A stretch of DNA of 64,000 bases, taken from positions 1,224,633 to 1,288,632 of the forward strand of contig CAMFLR010000001.1 of the NCBI GenBank assembly GCA_945957605.1, given 5' to 3'. Shown here in pieces: positions 18,985 to 29,420 of the stretch; within the stretch, counting starts at the first letter, position 1, and every line of letters starts with the position of its first letter. A program made the position numbers and the translations under genes. The notes beneath the pieces were generated by a model that was not told the origin of the DNA, made no database searches, and was given only the letters and a program-made list of their open reading frames with translations. The DNA comes from an uncultured Isosphaeraceae bacterium. Lineage in GTDB: Bacteria; Planctomycetota; Planctomycetia; Isosphaerales; Isosphaeraceae.

Positions 18985-19575
18985 ATGATGCGATCATTGT
19001 ACGCGACAGTGATTTCGAGCCTGCTGCTGCTTGCATTCACCTCCGGTTGCGGCAGTGAGGGCGACAGTGGAGCACCTGGTCAAGCCGGGGTCACTGGGGT
19101 CATGAAGCCGGGAGGCCCTCCTCCGAGCGGCGGTCCAGGGTCGAACCCGGCGATCAAGACGGCGATGGAGAAGCTCGGCAAGGGGCCGAATTCGCTGACC
19201 CCCACCCTCGGGAAGGAACTGAAAGAAACGCCGCCGCCCTGGGACGCTATCCAAACGCAGACAACCGAGTACGTAAAGCTGACGAAGGCGATGATTTCTG
19301 AGACGCCGACGAGGGGCGACAAGGAGTCGTGGACGAAGCTGGCGACAGCATATGCCGACTCGGCCGCGGAACTTGACAAGGCAGTGCAAGCGAAGGACGT
19401 CCAAGCATCCACCACCGCGCACGGGAGCCTGGCCAACTCGTGCATGGGATGCCACCGCGTTCACCGCGCGATGATGGGCCCCGGCGGTCCGGGTGGACCA
19501 CCTCCAGGCGGTTTCGGCGGTCCCCCGCCCGGTGGTCCGGGTGGGCCGCCTCCCGGTGGTGCTCCGCCAAAGTGA
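18985..19575 (+). CDS. Cytochrome c-like lipoprotein (CxxCH) with Gly/Pro-rich tail
   Basis: 196 residues. A lipoprotein signal ends in the lipobox TSGC (Cys22). A Gly/Pro-rich spacer (about 28-55) is followed by a helical region (56-150) that resembles four-helix cytochrome c' proteins. It ends in SCMGCHRVHR, a single haem c attachment motif (Cys153, Cys156, His157). The last 33 residues are a GGPPPGG repeat, which in planctomycetes is often a flexible wall-facing tail. It probably carries electrons in the periplasm. The gene stands alone between the ligase operon and the leftward reductase operon. Start could be 18985 or the next codon. Confidence 0.82.
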   Translation: MMRSLYATVISSLLLLAFTSGCGSEGDSGAPGQAGVTGVMKPGGPPPSGGPGSNPAIKTAMEKLGKGPNSLTPTLGKELKETPPPWDAIQTQTTEYVKLTKAMISETPTRGDKESWTKLATAYADSAAELDKAVQAKDVQASTTAHGSLANSCMGCHRVHRAMMGPGGPGGPPPGGFGGPPPGGPGGPPPGGAPPK

Positions 19576-19629
19576 CTGGGAACCGGATTTCGACTTAACA
19601 CGTAAACACCCGAGCACGTCTTCTAACAA

Positions 19630-19659
19630 GGGGCACGGCGCAAGAAAGCGTCGTGCCCC
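19630..19659. terminator. GC-rich hairpin, likely bidirectional terminator
   Basis: A 12-base stem (19630-19641 with 19648-19659, one G-T wobble) and a six-base loop AAGAAA lie 55 bases after the CxxCH lipoprotein and 78 bases after the end of the convergent aldo/keto reductase gene. There is no T run, so Rho-independent action is not certain. Confidence 0.5.
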
Positions 19660-19736
19660 GCGTCGTCACATCGTGTCATCGAGGGAATGATCGGCACTAC
19701 TTGACCGCGCGAGCACACTCCGGGACCGGACGCCGT

Positions 19737-20684
19737 CTAACGTTTACTCGACCTCGGAATAAACCCGGGAACGCCTGTTTCCACAACAGAATTATATCTT
19801 ATCTCCAACATAATTTTATTTTTAATCTCTTCCATGGCCTCTTCGGGAATGGTGGAAACTTCAAAATTCTCTTGAATCCGAGCGGGAGTCTTCGAGGTGG
19901 TCAAGAGGGCCGTCCCGCGTTGAATCGCCCAAGCAAGCAGAACCTGCGCCGGAGTCTTGTTCACTCGCTCGGCGATTGCGGTGATGACAGGGTCTTCCAG
20001 CAACCTAGGCTCGCTACTGTGCCCCAGCGGTGCGAATGCTTGCAGCACGATGCCATGCTGATTGCAATAATTCAAAAGATCCCATTCAGGTAGGTATGGA
20101 TGGGATTCGACGTGAACCACCGCAGGCTTGATCTTCGCCGCTTCAAAGAGGTCCTTCGTCTGGGTAAGGCTGACGTCGGATAGCCCAATGGCCTTACACC
20201 TTCCCTCGTCGACCAGATCTTCCAGCGCCCTCCATGTGTCGAGCAAAGTTACGCCTTTGTCGTAGCTCACATTCCCGTTCGCATCTCTTGGATCTTGTTC
20301 GTCGCCAGGTTGAAAGGCAAAGGGGGTATGGATGAGATAGAGGTCGACATAGTCGAGTTGGAGCCTTTTCAGGCTAGCCTCAAAAGCGGGCTTAACACGC
20401 TCCGGACGGTGATTGTTATTCCAAAGCTTCGTGGCGACAAAAATCTCCTCTCGCTTGATCTTTCCGGCCTTCAACACATCGTCCATCGCTTCGCCGACAT
20501 CGCTTTCGTTTCGGTACCGTTCCGAAGCATCTAATGCGCGAAACCCCACTTCCAGGGCGGTCTTGGTCGCGATTCTTGTTGCCACGGGGTCAGGGATCAG
20601 CGTGCCAAAACCGAGGGCGGGGATGGCACCGGAACCATTGTTGAGAGGAATCGCGTTGTATCGAATCTCATTATCTACCAACAT
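19737..20684 (-). CDS. Aldo/keto reductase (diketogluconate reductase-like)
   Basis: 315 residues from the ATG at 20684, which has a strong AAAGGAG site; the frame is open to 20777 but then overlaps mmsA and lacks a ribosome site. The NADPH-dependent aldo/keto reductase tetrad is present: Asp in ALDASERY, Tyr of the same motif, Lys in VATKLWNNNH and His in DLYLIHTPF. The family reduces aldehydes and ketones to alcohols in the cytoplasm. It is the last gene of a three-gene leftward operon with mmsA and a second aldo/keto reductase; the substrate cannot be told from the sequence. Confidence 0.9.
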   Translation of the reverse strand: MLVDNEIRYNAIPLNNGSGAIPALGFGTLIPDPVATRIATKTALEVGFRALDASERYRNESDVGEAMDDVLKAGKIKREEIFVATKLWNNNHRPERVKPAFEASLKRLQLDYVDLYLIHTPFAFQPGDEQDPRDANGNVSYDKGVTLLDTWRALEDLVDEGRCKAIGLSDVSLTQTKDLFEAAKIKPAVVHVESHPYLPEWDLLNYCNQHGIVLQAFAPLGHSSEPRLLEDPVITAIAERVNKTPAQVLLAWAIQRGTALLTTSKTPARIQENFEVSTIPEEAMEEIKNKIMLEIRYNSVVETGVPGFIPRSSKR

Positions 20685-20767
20685 TAATTCACTCCTTTGG
20701 TCCCCTGCAAGAATTTCGTCGCTCGCAACTGAGATGTGTCGCTGAATCTCCGATTCAACCCGTTCGG

Positions 20768-22303
20768 TCATGTCCATCCGTCTTTCGGCGCCTCGGCACC
20801 AAACCAGCGCTCCGTGATCACTTTCTTTCGGGTGTAGAATGCAACGGCGTCTGCACCTTGCGTATTGAAATAACCATAGATTGAATTCTTCCAGCCGCCA
20901 AACGGGAAAAATCCCATGGGCGCTGGCACTCCGACATTGATGCCGATCATCCCAGCCTGGATACGTTCACGGAAGATGCGGGCCGCGGCCCCAGATTGCG
21001 TGAAAACGCAAGCCGTATTGCCGTAACGGCTCCGGTTCGCCAGCGTGATCGCCGCATCCAGGTCTGGAGCTCGCATCACGCTTACCACTGGACCAAAGAT
21101 CTCCTCACGACCGACAAACATCTCCGGTGTGACATCGTCGAAAATCGTCGGCCCTATGAAGCAACCTCGCGGCTTGTGGGAAACCGTTTGGGAACGACCG
21201 TCGAGACAGAGCCTGGCTCCTTCCTCTACTCCTCGCTCGATCGCAGCGCGAATCCGTTTCTCCTCGACCGGGTTCACCACGGGGCAGAGCGTCGCGGTTT
21301 CGTCCAGGCCGTCTCCCAGCTTGAGATCGCCCGCAGCACGAATGAACGCATCAACAACGGAGTCCTGTCGCGTTCGATCACCAACCACTATCAACACGCT
21401 CCCGGCCAGACATCGCTGCCCCGCAGATCCGAAGCACGATCCAATCAGATCGGGCAGGACGCTTGCCAGATCGGCATCGGGCAGGATGAGTAGATGATTC
21501 TTCGCTCCGCCATGCGCCTGAATACGCTTGCCGTGAGCCGCCGAAATGCTGTAAACCGACTCCGCTACCGCAGACGTGCCGACGAAGGAAATTGTCTGGG
21601 CATGCGGATTGGTGATGAGCCGTTCGCTTACAGCCTTACTCCCCTGCACCACGCCGACCACGCCCGGCGGCAAGCCGGCATCGGCGAACATTTCCACGAG
21701 TCGAGTACCAGTAACGGGCGCCTTCTCGGCGGGCTTGAGGATGAACGTGTTCCCGCAGGCGACGGCGACCGACATCATCCACAGCGGAATCAATGCTGGG
21801 AAATTGAACGGGGGAATGCCGACAACCACGCCCATCGGCTCGCGGAAAGTGAGGCAGTCGACATTTCGCGAAACGTCAGCCAGTGTCTGTCCCATCATCT
21901 GGGAGGGGACTCCACAAGCGAAGTCGACAACGTCAAGCCCACGTCGCAACGAGCCGCGTGCCTCGCTCAACAGCTTGCCGTTTTCACGGACGATGCTGTG
22001 TGCGATGTCCGAGAAATTCTTTTCCAGCAGTTCGCGGAACTTGAACAGAACGTGGGCTCGATCCGGCGCGGGAGTGTTGCGCCAACCAGGGAAAGCACGT
22101 GCTGCCGCGGCGCAAGCGTCGTCTACCTGCTCCGCTGAGGCTTCGCGCACCGTGGCCACTAGCTCCGCGGTGTATGCCGGATTGTGGATATCGCGGTTCG
22201 TGTTGCCACGGCCCTCGACCCAAGTCTCTCCGATCAGGTTCAGCGCAGAGACGGAACGCGAGGATGTCGAAGGCGACCGATCATTCTCGGCAAAGGTACT
22301 CAC
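20768..22303 (-). CDS. mmsA: CoA-acylating methylmalonate-semialdehyde dehydrogenase
   Basis: 511 residues. Aldehyde dehydrogenase fold with the cofactor-site motif GIPPFNFPALIPLW (Asn167) and catalytic Cys298 in SAGQRCLAGS. The usual ALDH general-base Glu motif is replaced by AHGGAKNHL, the mark of CoA-acylating methylmalonate-semialdehyde dehydrogenases. These turn methylmalonate- or malonate-semialdehyde plus CoA and NAD into propionyl- or acetyl-CoA, in valine and inositol breakdown. Valine- or inositol-pathway neighbours are not present, only two aldo/keto reductases. The N-terminal 20 residues are Ser-rich and may be a start-site overcall. Confidence 0.9.
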   Translation of the reverse strand: MSTFAENDRSPSTSSRSVSALNLIGETWVEGRGNTNRDIHNPAYTAELVATVREASAEQVDDACAAAARAFPGWRNTPAPDRAHVLFKFRELLEKNFSDIAHSIVRENGKLLSEARGSLRRGLDVVDFACGVPSQMMGQTLADVSRNVDCLTFREPMGVVVGIPPFNFPALIPLWMMSVAVACGNTFILKPAEKAPVTGTRLVEMFADAGLPPGVVGVVQGSKAVSERLITNPHAQTISFVGTSAVAESVYSISAAHGKRIQAHGGAKNHLLILPDADLASVLPDLIGSCFGSAGQRCLAGSVLIVVGDRTRQDSVVDAFIRAAGDLKLGDGLDETATLCPVVNPVEEKRIRAAIERGVEEGARLCLDGRSQTVSHKPRGCFIGPTIFDDVTPEMFVGREEIFGPVVSVMRAPDLDAAITLANRSRYGNTACVFTQSGAAARIFRERIQAGMIGINVGVPAPMGFFPFGGWKNSIYGYFNTQGADAVAFYTRKKVITERWFGAEAPKDGWT

Positions 22304-22351
22304 ACAGTCCTCCTCGGCCTGATCGCAGGAGCAAAGCCACCGTCGATTGAT

Positions 22352-23332
<981 letters not shown>

Positions 23333-23616
23333 GTGCATCCCTCTCCGTGAAGACTGCTCAGTCGTGATTTCCCAATGATTTGGCGTTTCCCGCGATATCC
23401 CGCGCCGCGTTTGGGCCACCGAAAGCACATTTGACAGCGACGGATGCTCGCATGCAAAGAAAAAAATGTACGTCTGAACGCTCCTGCGTGACAGCGTCAA
23501 AGACACCCGCCACGCATTGCTCCATCGCAACTCACGAACGCACGAGTTGCCATCCTTGACATTGATATGACCGACAAAGCAATCTTCGCAGCGTCAATCG
23601 CGTGCGCTGACTTGCG

Positions 23617-24207
23617 CTACGACACCTGGCGGCGGTTGTGCTCCGCTGCGGCCCAAATGCGGAGGTCTCCGAAGAGCTGAGCCAAGGCAGGCGGCAGATA
23701 ATGCGCGTTGAGACCGCTGGGGTTGGGAAGAACCCAGGCGTGGCTCCCGCCGAACATGGACTTTTGCAGGCCGACGCGAGCGTCTTTGACACCCGAGACG
23801 ACACGGTAGGGATGAATGCCCACAAACGCGACGACAGTGGGACACCAACGTCGAACCCTGGATTCGAGACGCCTGCCACCCTCACGAAGTTCGTCGTCGG
23901 TGAGTTCATCCGCGCGGGCTGTTGCGCGATCGACGATGTTTGTGATACCTAAATTCAGATCGAGAAGGAGGGTTTCTTCAAAGGGCGAAAAAAGACGCGG
24001 CGTGAATCCGCCGCCGTGAAGTGCGGGCCAGAAGCGATTGCCCGGATGCCCAAAGTGATGGCCAATGGCTGCGGTGTACAGCCCGGGATTGATGCCCGCG
24101 AAGAGGACCATGAGGTTCCTGGCTACGAGATCCGGGATAAACTTACCGCGTGCCGCAAGGATCTGGGCCTTGTTCGGTTTCCAGGGAGTGATCGGTGTCC
24201 GATCCAT
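23617..24207 (-). CDS. mug: Mug-type mismatch-specific uracil-DNA glycosylase
   Basis: 197 residues from the ATG at 24207; the upstream open frame to 24468 shows no family resemblance. Motif A is FAGINPGLYTAAIGHHF (the catalytic-loop Asn is in GINPG, 38-42), followed by PGNRFWPAL. The second motif is LPNPSGLNAHY (160-170), in the loop that inserts into DNA. The enzyme removes uracil or ethenocytosine opposite guanine in double-stranded DNA as the first step of base excision repair. It is a single gene, divergent from nothing obvious. Confidence 0.93.
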   Translation of the reverse strand: MDRTPITPWKPNKAQILAARGKFIPDLVARNLMVLFAGINPGLYTAAIGHHFGHPGNRFWPALHGGGFTPRLFSPFEETLLLDLNLGITNIVDRATARADELTDDELREGGRRLESRVRRWCPTVVAFVGIHPYRVVSGVKDARVGLQKSMFGGSHAWVLPNPSGLNAHYLPPALAQLFGDLRIWAAAEHNRRQVS

Positions 24208-25155
24208 AGAACGGAATCCTTTAGCGTAATTGCAGCGAAACGCGAATGAATTGTTAAGTTTTTGGCAAGCAAAGGCAAGTCGGCCGCACACGAACGGCAG
24301 TTTGACTTTGATGTCACCATGCTCCATCCAACGCTTATCGACCCCCATTACCTCCGCCTTGCGACAACTTGCGGGCGACGATTTGGCAGCTCTCAAATCC
24401 GGACGTTGAATTCTCGTAACTGTGCCCACGACAGTGACGAATTGATCGATCAGGGCCTGGAAGAGCACCAGAGCCGAGTGCTAGCGAGTCTTCATCACGT
24501 CGGCATACAGACGTGCAGGCCCACCAGAGTTCGTCAACACTTCAATCGCAGATACGCAATAACTTCTCATCGCTTCATATAATACTTTGCTGTCTCTTAT
24601 TTCGCGCCGCGGAGATTCAGGCATCAGAAAACCGATCGCAGTTCGAAACTTTGTTGGTTGAACCGGAATTCACGAATTGGACCGCACCGAGATCCCTTCA
24701 TTTCAGGATTCGCGCGCAGATCGAACCCTGCTCCGTCTGCGTCCAAAACAACCGTAGCGTCTATCCCAAACTGAGCCGCGCTGTTCTTCGGCCCCATCAA
24801 CGCGCCGAGACTTCTGCGAGCAACAGAACTTGTTTCGCCAGGCCTTAGGCTGGAATTAGGACCTTGGCAAACACTCAATCAGCAATTGAGCTGAGATGTA
24901 ACTCTTGAACTTATGGTAACATGCGACTCAAATTGGCGAACGCCACCGCGGAATTCAAAAATCTTGGTGTGAGATTCTGCGGGTATCGGGTAACTAGTCA
25001 GTAAGACGTCGGCGAAACTTGTACGGCATCGTCGACAGGCCGCGCCGATTGCGGAGCAAATGTCGGGGTGGGTCAGCCCCGCAGATGCGTTCCGGTCGCA
25101 GGGTGATCGGGGATTCACCACGGCCTCGTGACGGCTGGAAGGAGAAAATACGTCG
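24208..25155. other. Long intergenic stretch, no gene recognised
   Basis: About 950 bases between mug and the ECF sigma factor. Short open frames exist on both strands, but none has a ribosome site with sensible composition or recognisable motif. The end (25138-25143, AAGGAG) is the ribosome site of the sigma factor gene. The remainder may carry its promoter and remnants of lost genes; nothing firmer can be said. Confidence 0.45.
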
Positions 25156-25713
25156 ATGATTTCTCTCTCCGAGCTCAACTCGATAATCGATCAGCTCGTG
25201 AAAGGCGACTCGGAAGCGTTCTGGAAGATCATCGCTGCTTATCGACTGCCCTTGCGTAGCTACATCGCCAGCCAGGTACACCATTCGCAGGATATCGACG
25301 ACCTCGCGCAGGAAGTTTTCGTTGCAGCATTTCGCGGAATCAAAACATTTCGCCGTGATGATAATTTCGGTGCGTGGCTTAAGGGAATCGCTCGCAATAA
25401 GCTCTGTAATTATTTAAGAAGCGAGGCGCGTCGCGAGAAGGCGATGGGACAGTTCTCGCTTGAAGTCTCGCAGCTCATCAGTGCGGAACTCGACGAAGCA
25501 ACAGCGGCCGACACGGCCGTGACTATCGAAATGCTGCTCCATTGCATCACGTTGCTTCCGGAAAAGCTCCGTCGCGTTGTTCGCGCTGGACTTGCGGGTA
25601 AGCGTGCTCATGCACTCGCGGAGGAATTCGCGACATCTGTGGGCGCGATCTACAACCAGCATTATCGGGCGAATCAGCTTCTCCGCCAGTGCGTGGAAAA
25701 GGGGCTCGATTGA
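25156..25713 (+). CDS. ECF sigma factor (Rhodopirellula/Verrucomicrobium-type)
   Basis: 186 residues. Region 2 (about 10-85) includes DIDDLAQEVFVAAFRGIKTF and WLKGIARNKLCNYLR. Region 4 (about 120-180) includes LPEKLRRVVRAGLAGKRAH and ALAEEFATSVGAIYNQHYRA. Ribosome site AAGGAG 12 bases before the ATG. It is fused translationally to the next gene, a FecR-LamG membrane protein, by a TGATG overlap (25711-25715). In planctomycetes such pairs act as a sigma factor and a membrane-bound regulator or anti-sigma factor. Confidence 0.92.
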   Translation: MISLSELNSIIDQLVKGDSEAFWKIIAAYRLPLRSYIASQVHHSQDIDDLAQEVFVAAFRGIKTFRRDDNFGAWLKGIARNKLCNYLRSEARREKAMGQFSLEVSQLISAELDEATAADTAVTIEMLLHCITLLPEKLRRVVRAGLAGKRAHALAEEFATSVGAIYNQHYRANQLLRQCVEKGLD

Positions 25714-27449
25714 TGGACGCAGATCTACGCGACCTGCTCATGGGCTGGCAAGGTGAAGAGCTTGACCGAAGTCGAGCAGACGAGCTTATCATCAAGCTAA
25801 AGCAGGATAAGGAATTTCGTACCGCGTTTGTGGCTGAAATTCGCATGCTGGGCATGTTGCACGCCGTGCAATCGGCCGAGCCACGATGGCTCTTGCTCGA
25901 AGACGAGCTGGGATTCGGCAACATCGACCAGCCTATGCCGATGGATGAGTTTCAAGAGCAGATACGCCAGAAGCTTCTCGCCGATCCGGTTCGACCCTGG
26001 TTTCGGAGGAGATGGATTGCGCTCGCCGTCGCGGCGACAATCTTGCTAATTGTGCTCGTTTTTGGCCTCCCCATATCGAAGAGGCAATCGCAACCTGACT
26101 CACCGAAGCATTCAGCAGTTTTCGCGATCGTTGCCAAGCTCGAAAAGGTCGAGTGGGATCAAACACGATCCCAGCCACAATCTCCAAAGCCCCCCCTTGA
26201 AGGAGAGAAGCTCGGCGTACGCACTCTACGCCTTCTGGCTGGACGTGCCACACTTTCCCTCTTCAATGGTGTGGAACTGTTTGTCGAAGGGCCTGCGGAA
26301 ATCGAGTTAGTGACGCTGGACAACGTCTCGCTGCATCGAGGTAAGATTCGCGCCAGAGTTCCGCAGGGTGCTGAAGGCTTCTCGGTATCTGGTCCAGGAC
26401 TCCTCGTCGTCGACCTTGGAACAGAATTCTCACTGAACGTGAATCCAGGCGGCGTTTCGCAAGGCAAAGTATTCGCGGGTAAGGTCGCCGCAGCATTGCT
26501 CAATGCCGACGGAAATCCCTCACGGACTCGAGAATTCCATCAGGGGCAATTGTTCGAGATCAACACGTCGAATGGTCAGATCGACACGATTACTGAATCT
26601 GAGCCGTTCGCGACGCCGCCCAACTTTGTCCCGCCCCCTCTCAATGTGGGACCGAGCTACGTCGCCGAGGTTTTCGGTTCGCGACCGTGGAGCTACTGGC
26701 GTTTTGAGTCTCAAAAAGACAGCGCGATATCGAACGAAATTGCAGGCCGCCCCTTGCTCCGAGCGACGGGTCCGATTCACCTCAATGGAAATGCGGGCAC
26801 CGGCCGGAGTGCGCAATTTTCGGCTGATCAAACCGGGCAATTCCTCGCAATGGATGGCCTCTGGCAGCCGCCGAGAACTCCCGGTTTCGCAGTAGAGTTT
26901 TGGTTCCAATCGAACTCGGTCAGCCACTCGTCGCTTTTGAGTCTTGTCGCGCCCAAGGACACCAATCATCACTATTTCTTGCTGGAAACAACCTGCCGGC
27001 AAAGAACCGCGATGCGCCATCCACCCGACTTGATCCGCCTGCTCTACCGTTGGCCGACTGGCCGAGATGGCGGCGTCAATCTGTACTCGACCAACCCATA
27101 TTTGCCATATCGCTGGCATCATCTGGTGGGCCAGCTCAATAAGGATCAGATGGAGGTGATCCTCGACGGTGAGTATCTGTCGGGGCCGATCATGACGCCT
27201 CTCGACAATGCGAAGTTGAGTCGCGATCGACGCGTGGATGGCGAAACTCTCACCCTCAAATCCGTTATAGAAACAGTCTCATCCAAGCCGTGCCAACTCG
27301 TACTCGGCCGTCTCTCGACAGTGCCGCAGCACACCATTGGGACCAGCCGACCATTTGCCGGTCAAATCGACGAAGTCGCGATTTATGAACGGCCGCTGAC
27401 CATCGAAGAAATAAGGAGGCATATTCAAGCCAAGCCGCCAGCGAACTGA
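25713..27449 (+). CDS. FecR-LamG membrane protein, probable anti-sigma partner
   Basis: 578 residues from the ATG that overlaps the sigma stop. Residues 1-95 form a cytoplasmic helical domain that likely holds the sigma factor. A single membrane helix lies at 101-121. Outside the membrane come a FecR domain (about 165-260, with LFVEGPAEIELVTLDNVSLH and LLVVDLGTEFSL) and a C-terminal LamG/concanavalin-like domain (about 325-570, ending GQIDEVAIYERPLTIEEI). The LamG part may bind a polysaccharide and the FecR part relay this to the sigma factor. Downstream come DUF1559, lipoprotein and PSD1/DUF1501 genes, which may be its regulon. Confidence 0.9.
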   Translation: MDADLRDLLMGWQGEELDRSRADELIIKLKQDKEFRTAFVAEIRMLGMLHAVQSAEPRWLLLEDELGFGNIDQPMPMDEFQEQIRQKLLADPVRPWFRRRWIALAVAATILLIVLVFGLPISKRQSQPDSPKHSAVFAIVAKLEKVEWDQTRSQPQSPKPPLEGEKLGVRTLRLLAGRATLSLFNGVELFVEGPAEIELVTLDNVSLHRGKIRARVPQGAEGFSVSGPGLLVVDLGTEFSLNVNPGGVSQGKVFAGKVAAALLNADGNPSRTREFHQGQLFEINTSNGQIDTITESEPFATPPNFVPPPLNVGPSYVAEVFGSRPWSYWRFESQKDSAISNEIAGRPLLRATGPIHLNGNAGTGRSAQFSADQTGQFLAMDGLWQPPRTPGFAVEFWFQSNSVSHSSLLSLVAPKDTNHHYFLLETTCRQRTAMRHPPDLIRLLYRWPTGRDGGVNLYSTNPYLPYRWHHLVGQLNKDQMEVILDGEYLSGPIMTPLDNAKLSRDRRVDGETLTLKSVIETVSSKPCQLVLGRLSTVPQHTIGTSRPFAGQIDEVAIYERPLTIEEIRRHIQAKPPAN

Positions 27450-27663
27450 GCGAACGCGCCATCGCAAATCCATAGTGCATGGTCGGCGTGAGCGTTTCCA
27501 AGGCATCCAATTTCGCTACACATGAGCCGATGATGGCTTATGGCGTTGGCCATCGCAATCATTCGCAATTCTTGCGATCACCCGGGCGTTTCGCCCTTTC
27601 GGCTCATACCTCATCGTTTCTCCTCGGCCTGCCCCCTCGCTGAATAATCAAGGAGTATCTCTC

Positions 27664-28647
27664 ATGAGAAGACGTGGCTTCACGTTGATCGAGCTTTTGG
27701 TTGTGATCGCAATTATCGCGGTGTTGATTGCGTTGCTGCTTCCTGCGGTGCAGGCAGCCAGAGAGGCTGCGCGTCGGGCTCAGTGCGTGAACAACCTCAA
27801 GCAAATTGGACTCGCACTCCATAACTATCACGACACGGTCGGCAGTTTCCCGCCCGGTGGACAAAACGCCCCGAGCTACGCGGGAACATGGTTCAACTGG
27901 CTGACGGGAATTCTGCCTCAGATCGAACAGATGCCACTCTACAACGCGACCAACTTCTCGCGACAGATTTATCAGGCGGAAAACACGACGATTTCTCTTA
28001 CCATGATCACTGCATATCTTTGCCCATCCGATAGTTCAAACACCATCTTCACGAACTTCTGGTGGGCGAACCCTGCAAACCACAAGGCGATCATAAGTGG
28101 CGCCCCAACCAACTATGTGGCGAGTTGGGGAGACATGAAAGTCGGCGGGCCGTTTGATTACACTTCAGGCGAGCCAGGCGTTGGCGGATACGGTTGCGGC
28201 AACACCTTCCGCGGTATGTTTGGCGAGTGCAGCAATGGCGCCACCACCAGCATGCGGGACGTACGCGATGGTACATCTAACACCTTGATGGCAGGTGAAA
28301 ACTCGCCCAATCTCAACGGCGCATTGATGTGGACAAATGGCGATGCTACATACGCCACGACCGTTATTCCCATGAACTGGCGGACCAATCTTAAGGACGG
28401 CCAGAAAGATACCAATGGCGACACGTGCGACGCAACTGTGGCCGCACTGGCATCGCCTACAAACTTTGTCCATTGCTGGCGCAATCAGCTCTATAACTAC
28501 GGTTTCAAGAGCTTTCACGCCGGCGGAGCCAATTTCGCGATGGCTGATGGATCGGTTCGCTTCCTCAAGCAAAACATCAATCCCTATACCTTCAATGCGC
28601 TCGCGACTCGAGACAATCGAGAACTCATCTCCTCAGATAGTTACTGA
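27664..28647 (+). CDS. DUF1559 pilin-like protein
   Basis: 327 residues. Ribosome site AAGGAG eight bases before the ATG. Prepilin-type N-terminus [16 protein letters not shown] with hydrophobic helix, then [20 protein letters not shown]. The C-terminal signature [19 protein letters not shown] is present. Exported and processed like a type II pseudopilin, probably part of an extracellular fibre. It lies 215 bases after the FecR-LamG gene and 50 bases before a lipoprotein, so it is likely under control of the sigma factor at 25156. Confidence 0.93.
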   Translation: MRRRGFTLIELLVVIAIIAVLIALLLPAVQAAREAARRAQCVNNLKQIGLALHNYHDTVGSFPPGGQNAPSYAGTWFNWLTGILPQIEQMPLYNATNFSRQIYQAENTTISLTMITAYLCPSDSSNTIFTNFWWANPANHKAIISGAPTNYVASWGDMKVGGPFDYTSGEPGVGGYGCGNTFRGMFGECSNGATTSMRDVRDGTSNTLMAGENSPNLNGALMWTNGDATYATTVIPMNWRTNLKDGQKDTNGDTCDATVAALASPTNFVHCWRNQLYNYGFKSFHAGGANFAMADGSVRFLKQNINPYTFNALATRDNRELISSDSY

Positions 28648-28697
28648 CGTGAACGCAGTGTAATTCGTCTACACTTCAACTCGGAGGCTTAACGTCG

Positions 28698-29246
28698 ATG
28701 AGACGTTTCTGGTCTGTCGCGCTCCTCGCCTGCATGGCCGGGTGCGGTTCGGCCAACGGTTTGCAGTTGGCCAAGGTTCGAGGCAAGGTTCTTTTCAAGG
28801 GGGAACCGGTCACTGGCGGTACTGTATTGTTCGAGCCCGACACCTCCAAGGGAACCACAGGTCCTGCGGCGGCCGGTTCGATCTCCAAGGACGGCACATT
28901 CGTTCTCTCCACTGAAGAATCTGGCGATGGTGCCGTCGTCGGCTACCACAGGGTCGCGATCACGGGAATCGATCCCGTGCCCATTTCCGCAGCAACCAAA
29001 GACATCGAGCAAATGACCGGCGAAGAATTCATGACGGCGAAGGCCCAGCGCGGTCAGAAGAAAGAAGCAAAGACCAAAAAGGCAGACGGGATGACCATTC
29101 GAACCCGCGACGGCTCGACGTATCGGGTCATCACGCCGGAAAAACTTGCTAACCCAACGACTTCCGAAGTTGTGGTCAAGGTTGGAAGTTCTGCGAGTAC
29201 GAGGAACATCACAATCTCAGAGAGTGGCTCGGTCGAGATCGAATGA
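28698..29246 (+). CDS. Lipoprotein with carboxypeptidase-regulatory-like fold
   Basis: 182 residues. Ribosome site GGAGG before the ATG. Lipobox MAGC (Cys16). The mature part has the KVRGKVLFKGEPVTGGTVLF pattern and the GSISKDGTFVLST turn of the planctomycete carboxypeptidase-regulatory-like (transthyretin-like) lipoproteins that commonly follow DUF1559 genes. The fold is a small beta sandwich exposed at the cell envelope, function unknown. The middle (about 105-135) is Lys-rich and of low complexity. A strong hairpin follows the stop. Confidence 0.88.
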   Translation: MRRFWSVALLACMAGCGSANGLQLAKVRGKVLFKGEPVTGGTVLFEPDTSKGTTGPAAAGSISKDGTFVLSTEESGDGAVVGYHRVAITGIDPVPISAATKDIEQMTGEEFMTAKAQRGQKKEAKTKKADGMTIRTRDGSTYRVITPEKLANPTTSEVVVKVGSSASTRNITISESGSVEIE

Positions 29247-29255
29247 CTTCAGCAC

Positions 29256-29291
29256 CGTTGCCAGATCGTGCCAAAACATGATCTGGCAACG
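29256..29291. terminator. Perfect 12-pair hairpin after the lipoprotein gene
   Basis: CGTTGCCAGATC (29256-29267) and its exact complement (29280-29291) enclose a 12-base loop, ten bases after the lipoprotein stop, followed by ATATTTC. It probably ends the sigma-FecR-DUF1559-lipoprotein transcript before the PSD1 gene. Confidence 0.65.
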
Positions 29292-29420
29292 ATATTTCAG
29301 CGCCACCCGGACATTAAGAAGCGTCAATAAGCGGCCCAGAGATGAAAACGAATGTGTGTAAGAAGCAGCTTTAACTGCCGGAACGATGGGCTACTGCGGA
29401 GCTCGATTTCCCAACATGTC

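Noticed and set aside
24262..24878. Short frames upstream of mug as small genes
   Set aside because: They overlap on both strands, lack ribosome sites and have no recognisable sequence.
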